Of a DNA stretch of 64,000 nt, positions 60,678 to 64,000 are shown in pieces. The stretch's first letter is position 1. Each line of letters opens with the position of its first letter. Origin of the DNA: Bolinopsis microptera (Eukaryota; Ctenophora; Tentaculata; Lobata; Bolinopsidae); NCBI RefSeq assembly GCF_026151205.1, contig NC_087082.1, forward strand, positions 10,922,901 through 10,986,900, in the 5' to 3' direction. The translations under genes and the position numbers were made by a program. The notes under the pieces were generated by a model, which saw only the letters and a list, made by a program, of their open reading frames with translations, was not told where the DNA came from and did no database searches.

Positions 60678-63600
60678 ATGACATCACCAAAGAAAGCTCC
60701 TGATCCAACGTATTTGCTTCGTGTTTTGTCTATAATCAATAAAATGAGGAATCACAAACAGCGAGCAAGTATTGAGCGAATTGTTTACTACATGGGACTA
60801 TACTATGGGTTGTCAGAGTCTGATGTTACAAAGGAACTTAATCTTGCTGTCAATCATGGAGTAATTAAAAAGTTTATAGGCATAGGAGGTAAAGAGTCTT
60901 ACAGGGATTCAAAATATCCTAATCAGATCCCATCTAGAACATTTGTGAGAAAACCTAGTGCAGATCTGAGGATGTTGGTTGCTGCTGCCATTGAAACCAT
61001 CGGCAGCCCATCTGGTTCCAAGATTTCAGCCATAGAAGAACATATAAGGTCAAATCATGCTCTGGACTTATCTCTGGCAAACTTAACAGCTCAGTTAAGA
61101 CTAGCTGTTGCTCATGGTGTTCAAGAAAGCTTGTTCATAAAAAGTGGCGCATATATAAACATTGATGTTCAGCGACTAGAGGAGCTGAGACAGAAGGACA
61201 ATCAATCATATTTTGCTGAGGGTGTAGAGCCCTCACCTGTTTGTGGATTTTGCCTGGGAACAACTGAATCTAATAAGGAAAAACACCCAGAGCAATTACT
61301 AAGCTGTGTTGATTGTGGGAACAGTGGCCATCCTTCATGCTTAAAATTTTCAGAGGAACTCACACGTCAATGTATGTCTGATCCTTGGCAGTGTATCGAA
61401 TGCAAAGTTTGTTCTTTTTGTCAACATTCAGGAGATGCAGATAACTTATTATTTTGTGACTCTTGTGACAAAGGTTTTCATATGGATTGCTTGCAGCCAC
61501 CTATGAGTGAGATGCCAACTGGATTTTGGATGTGCTGTTTGTGCAATAAGGCCACAGATTCTCATGGGAAGTCTATTAGAAAACGCAAGAAGACCATGGC
61601 CCCTTTAGCAGCTAAAGAAAAGGTTGTTCCTTTGGCTGCTAAAGAAAAGGTTGTTCCTTTGGCTGCTAAAGAAAAGGCTGTTCCTTTGGCTGCTAAAGAA
61701 AAGTTTGTTCCTTTGACTGCTAAAGAAAAAGTGAAGTCCAAATCTGACAAAGTAGTCCTAGAAGAAACTCCAACTGGAAAGAAAAAGAAATGTCCAAAAT
61801 TTACTCCACGAAAAGAAGAGGAATATGCAGCATCTGACCCGATGTCAGATGTTAAGCTCATTCAAGGTATCATGAAGGCAGAGGAAAAGAAAAAGAAAGT
61901 GAAACACAAACGCAACAAAGTTCTAAATGACAAAAATGAACCAGAGGCCACAATAATCGAGGAAGATGTTCCAAAAAACCAGCAGAAGAAGAGGGAGACA
62001 GAAGTGAGTGAGTTGGACAAGAAAACATTCGGTGAGATTATCCAGAAATGCAATAAAGCTTTGAAAATATCTCCTGTCGAAACTGCTGGTCAGCGATCAC
62101 CACAATTCATTGATTTTGGAGAATATGAAATTGAGACATGGTATAGTTCACCTCTTCCTTTTGAATACTCCAAGCTGTCAAAACTTTATTTCTGTGAATA
62201 TTGCCTAAAATACATGAAGAGCAAGGAGGCCACTCTTCGGCACCAATCAAAATGCTTTCTGCGGCAGCCTCCTGCTAATGAAATCTACCGTCATGAAAAC
62301 ATTTCTCTGTTTGAAGTTGACGGGGCTAAAAACAAACTTTACTGCCGTAACTTATGCTTACTGGCAAAGATGTTTCTGGATCACAAAACTTTATATTACG
62401 ATGTGGAACCATTCTTATTCTATGTTTTGACACTGAATGATGATTATGGATCACATTTAGTGGGATACTTTTCGAAAGAGAAGAATTGTGTTAGAAATTA
62501 CAATTTGTCATGCATCATGACATTACCACATACTCAGCGTCAGGGGTATGGAAAACTTCTGATTGACTTCAGTTATGTTCTGTCAAAACTAGAAGGGAAA
62601 CCTGGAACACCTGAAAAACCTTTATCAGATTTGGGCTTGATAAGCTATCGCTCATACTGGCGATGCAAAGTTTTGACGTACATCAAGCCACATATCAACG
62701 ACAATGTTATAATCACAGATATTTCGAAATCAACTGGTATCTTGTTTGAGGATCTCGTATTAGCTCTTCATGATCTCGAAATTTTGGACTATGATGACAA
62801 AAGCAACGACTTCTGCATCGAAGTTGATGGGCAATTGCTTAAAAAACAGATTGATCGTGCATCAAATTCAAAACGTCATGTTATCAATGAAGATGCGCTG
62901 ATCTGGTCTCCAATGGTCAGTCCAACATTTGGTATATCATCACAGCGTAGGAAGAAGAGCACAGAAAGCTCTATGACTTCTCCTCGAAGAGGAGGAATGT
63001 TACTTTCTCCAATGAAAGTCGTTAAAAATGTTGACAAGATTGATCCTCTGTCTGAAGTAATCAAAGTGGAACCTCGTCCCATTGATACTTTCACTAAATA
63101 TTACCCAAACTGGATTCCCTCTGGAGAAGATGCGGATGAATATCGTTACGCTGGAGAGGAAATGAAAGGTGAAATAGAATCTTTTGTCATGAAGAAAACG
63201 CCAGGGAGGAAAAAGAGGGTTAAGTTTGCTGTTATTTATAACCCAAAATCTGGAAAGAGGGTAACAAAAGCCATACCTCAGAAAAAGAAAACCCCAGAAC
63301 GTCAAACTCCGAGACGAAGCTCTTCTAGAAGGCTGCACGATCAGACCAGGACTGAAACAGTTGAACAGCCCAAAATCTTAGAGGAATGTTTAGAGGTTGA
63401 AAATTCCGAAAGCCCTGCAATTTCTTACAATGAAGTATCGTCTTCTTCAGACATCAAAGAGGTCGCATCAGAAGTGAAACCATCCGTTGATTCAGACTGT
63501 GAGGTTCCACATTCAACTACAGAGGATACTATGCCATCTGAAGATCTAGAATCGACTCCTCCAGATACTGTAATAACTCCAAGCGAAACAGCAGACACCT

Positions 63601-63950
63601 CAAGTACTTCATCAGACAGCGGAACAAAAAGTCCTGAGTCTGTATCTTCCGAGGTAAAGAAGCGGCTGTATTCCAGTGAGAGTGAGTCCAACTATTTTCC
63701 TCCGAACAAAAAAACCAAACTTGAGACCGCCTTTGTTTATACAGATAGTGATAGTGATGACGAAAATGACAAGCAACCAGTTGAAGAGCAGTTTGAAGAG
63801 TGGGAGGAAGATGTGACAAGTCTGTGTGGCGAGACAGAGGAAGAGGAGTCATCTTCCCTCTTTCTCAACACCTTTAGCAACATCTATGTGAAATCACCTG
63901 ACTGTTTAAAACCCTCTGATTCTGCTGTACTGTCTTCGAAAGACTCGTGA
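60678..63950 (+). CDS. KAT6 (MOZ/MORF-type) MYST histone acetyltransferase
   Basis: An uninterrupted 1090-codon frame. Residues 1-165 are two winged-helix/H15-like units (LLRVLSIINKMRNHKQRASI; LRMLVAAAIETIGSPSGSKI). A double PHD finger covers about 188-290 (CGFCLGT..CVDCGNSGHPSC, then CSFCQHSG..CDSCDKGFHMDC). Residues 308-349 are five 9-residue repeats (AAKEKVVPL). The MYST domain spans about 470-730: C2HC finger (FCEYCLKYM, H522, C526), DHKTLYYDVEPF with the autoacetylated Lys, SCIMTLP with the active-site Cys, QRQGYGKLLIDF (acetyl-CoA loop), and EKPLSDLG with the catalytic Glu. The rest is basic, then Ser/acidic (EEWEEDVTSL). KAT6 enzymes acetylate histone H3 in the nucleus with BRPF, ING5 and MEAF6. 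The protein is shorter than vertebrate KAT6A/B, and the long Ser/Met-rich end is not seen. The absence of introns is unusual. The gene symbol is by family; orthology to one vertebrate paralogue is not implied. Confidence 0.95.
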   Translation: MTSPKKAPDPTYLLRVLSIINKMRNHKQRASIERIVYYMGLYYGLSESDVTKELNLAVNHGVIKKFIGIGGKESYRDSKYPNQIPSRTFVRKPSADLRMLVAAAIETIGSPSGSKISAIEEHIRSNHALDLSLANLTAQLRLAVAHGVQESLFIKSGAYINIDVQRLEELRQKDNQSYFAEGVEPSPVCGFCLGTTESNKEKHPEQLLSCVDCGNSGHPSCLKFSEELTRQCMSDPWQCIECKVCSFCQHSGDADNLLFCDSCDKGFHMDCLQPPMSEMPTGFWMCCLCNKATDSHGKSIRKRKKTMAPLAAKEKVVPLAAKEKVVPLAAKEKAVPLAAKEKFVPLTAKEKVKSKSDKVVLEETPTGKKKKCPKFTPRKEEEYAASDPMSDVKLIQGIMKAEEKKKKVKHKRNKVLNDKNEPEATIIEEDVPKNQQKKRETEVSELDKKTFGEIIQKCNKALKISPVETAGQRSPQFIDFGEYEIETWYSSPLPFEYSKLSKLYFCEYCLKYMKSKEATLRHQSKCFLRQPPANEIYRHENISLFEVDGAKNKLYCRNLCLLAKMFLDHKTLYYDVEPFLFYVLTLNDDYGSHLVGYFSKEKNCVRNYNLSCIMTLPHTQRQGYGKLLIDFSYVLSKLEGKPGTPEKPLSDLGLISYRSYWRCKVLTYIKPHINDNVIITDISKSTGILFEDLVLALHDLEILDYDDKSNDFCIEVDGQLLKKQIDRASNSKRHVINEDALIWSPMVSPTFGISSQRRKKSTESSMTSPRRGGMLLSPMKVVKNVDKIDPLSEVIKVEPRPIDTFTKYYPNWIPSGEDADEYRYAGEEMKGEIESFVMKKTPGRKKRVKFAVIYNPKSGKRVTKAIPQKKKTPERQTPRRSSSRRLHDQTRTETVEQPKILEECLEVENSESPAISYNEVSSSSDIKEVASEVKPSVDSDCEVPHSTTEDTMPSEDLESTPPDTVITPSETADTSSTSSDSGTKSPESVSSEVKKRLYSSESESNYFPPNKKTKLETAFVYTDSDSDDENDKQPVEEQFEEWEEDVTSLCGETEEEESSSLFLNTFSNIYVKSPDCLKPSDSAVLSSKDS

Positions 63951-64000
63951 TATTAGAGACTGATATTGACAGATCCTTTTTGTCTTGTTTTTCAGCTTGC

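Overview
The window is animal nuclear DNA: AT-rich, with introns obeying GT-AG and conserved metazoan proteins. I rebuilt nine gene models by joining exons in phase. They are a secreted VWC-domain protein, two class A GPCRs, a membrane protein ending in a dynein-stalk-like domain, a kizuna-like centrosomal protein, SPEF1/CLAMP, a pentraxin-like protein nested in a SPEF1 intron, calmodulin, and a KAT6 (MOZ/MORF) histone acetyltransferase. The species cannot be named from the sequence. A non-bilaterian marine invertebrate fits best; a ctenophore or hydrozoan is my guess, from the divergent calmodulin and from possible 3' splice acceptors just before many start codons.

Layout, + strand unless stated: repeats (1-900); VWC gene (917-5701, intron 1 full of repeats); gene-free DNA with a 2.1 kb TTAA-flanked inverted-repeat element (7914-10024); GPCR 1 (11112-13961); TM/dynein-stalk gene, minus (15365-17203); GPCR 2, seven exons (18710-21816); Merlin element and a 1.18 kb tandem duplication (22286-24930); TA-flanked inverted-repeat element (24929-25768); decayed LINE (26780-27640, minus); kizuna-like gene (28018-29885); SPEF1 (30588-40307) with pentraxin-like gene inside intron 3 (33679-34800, minus); calmodulin (42638-54175, minus); repeat-rich spacer with two mariner-type MITEs (54176-60650); KAT6 (60678-63950).

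Three products point to cilia, centrosomes or microtubules: SPEF1, the kizuna-like protein and the dynein-stalk-like membrane protein. Calmodulin also acts in cilia. I see no evidence that the genes are co-regulated. The two GPCRs are related only at superfamily level.

Two things deserve most attention. One is the single-exon membrane protein with an apparent dynein microtubule-binding-domain-like C-terminus. The other is a pair of unrelated-sequence, G-tract-ended elements (30742-31988 and 48451-49282). They share one architecture: 8-bp target duplications, and a self-folding module with 10-bp tandem units repeated in the same orientation at both ends.
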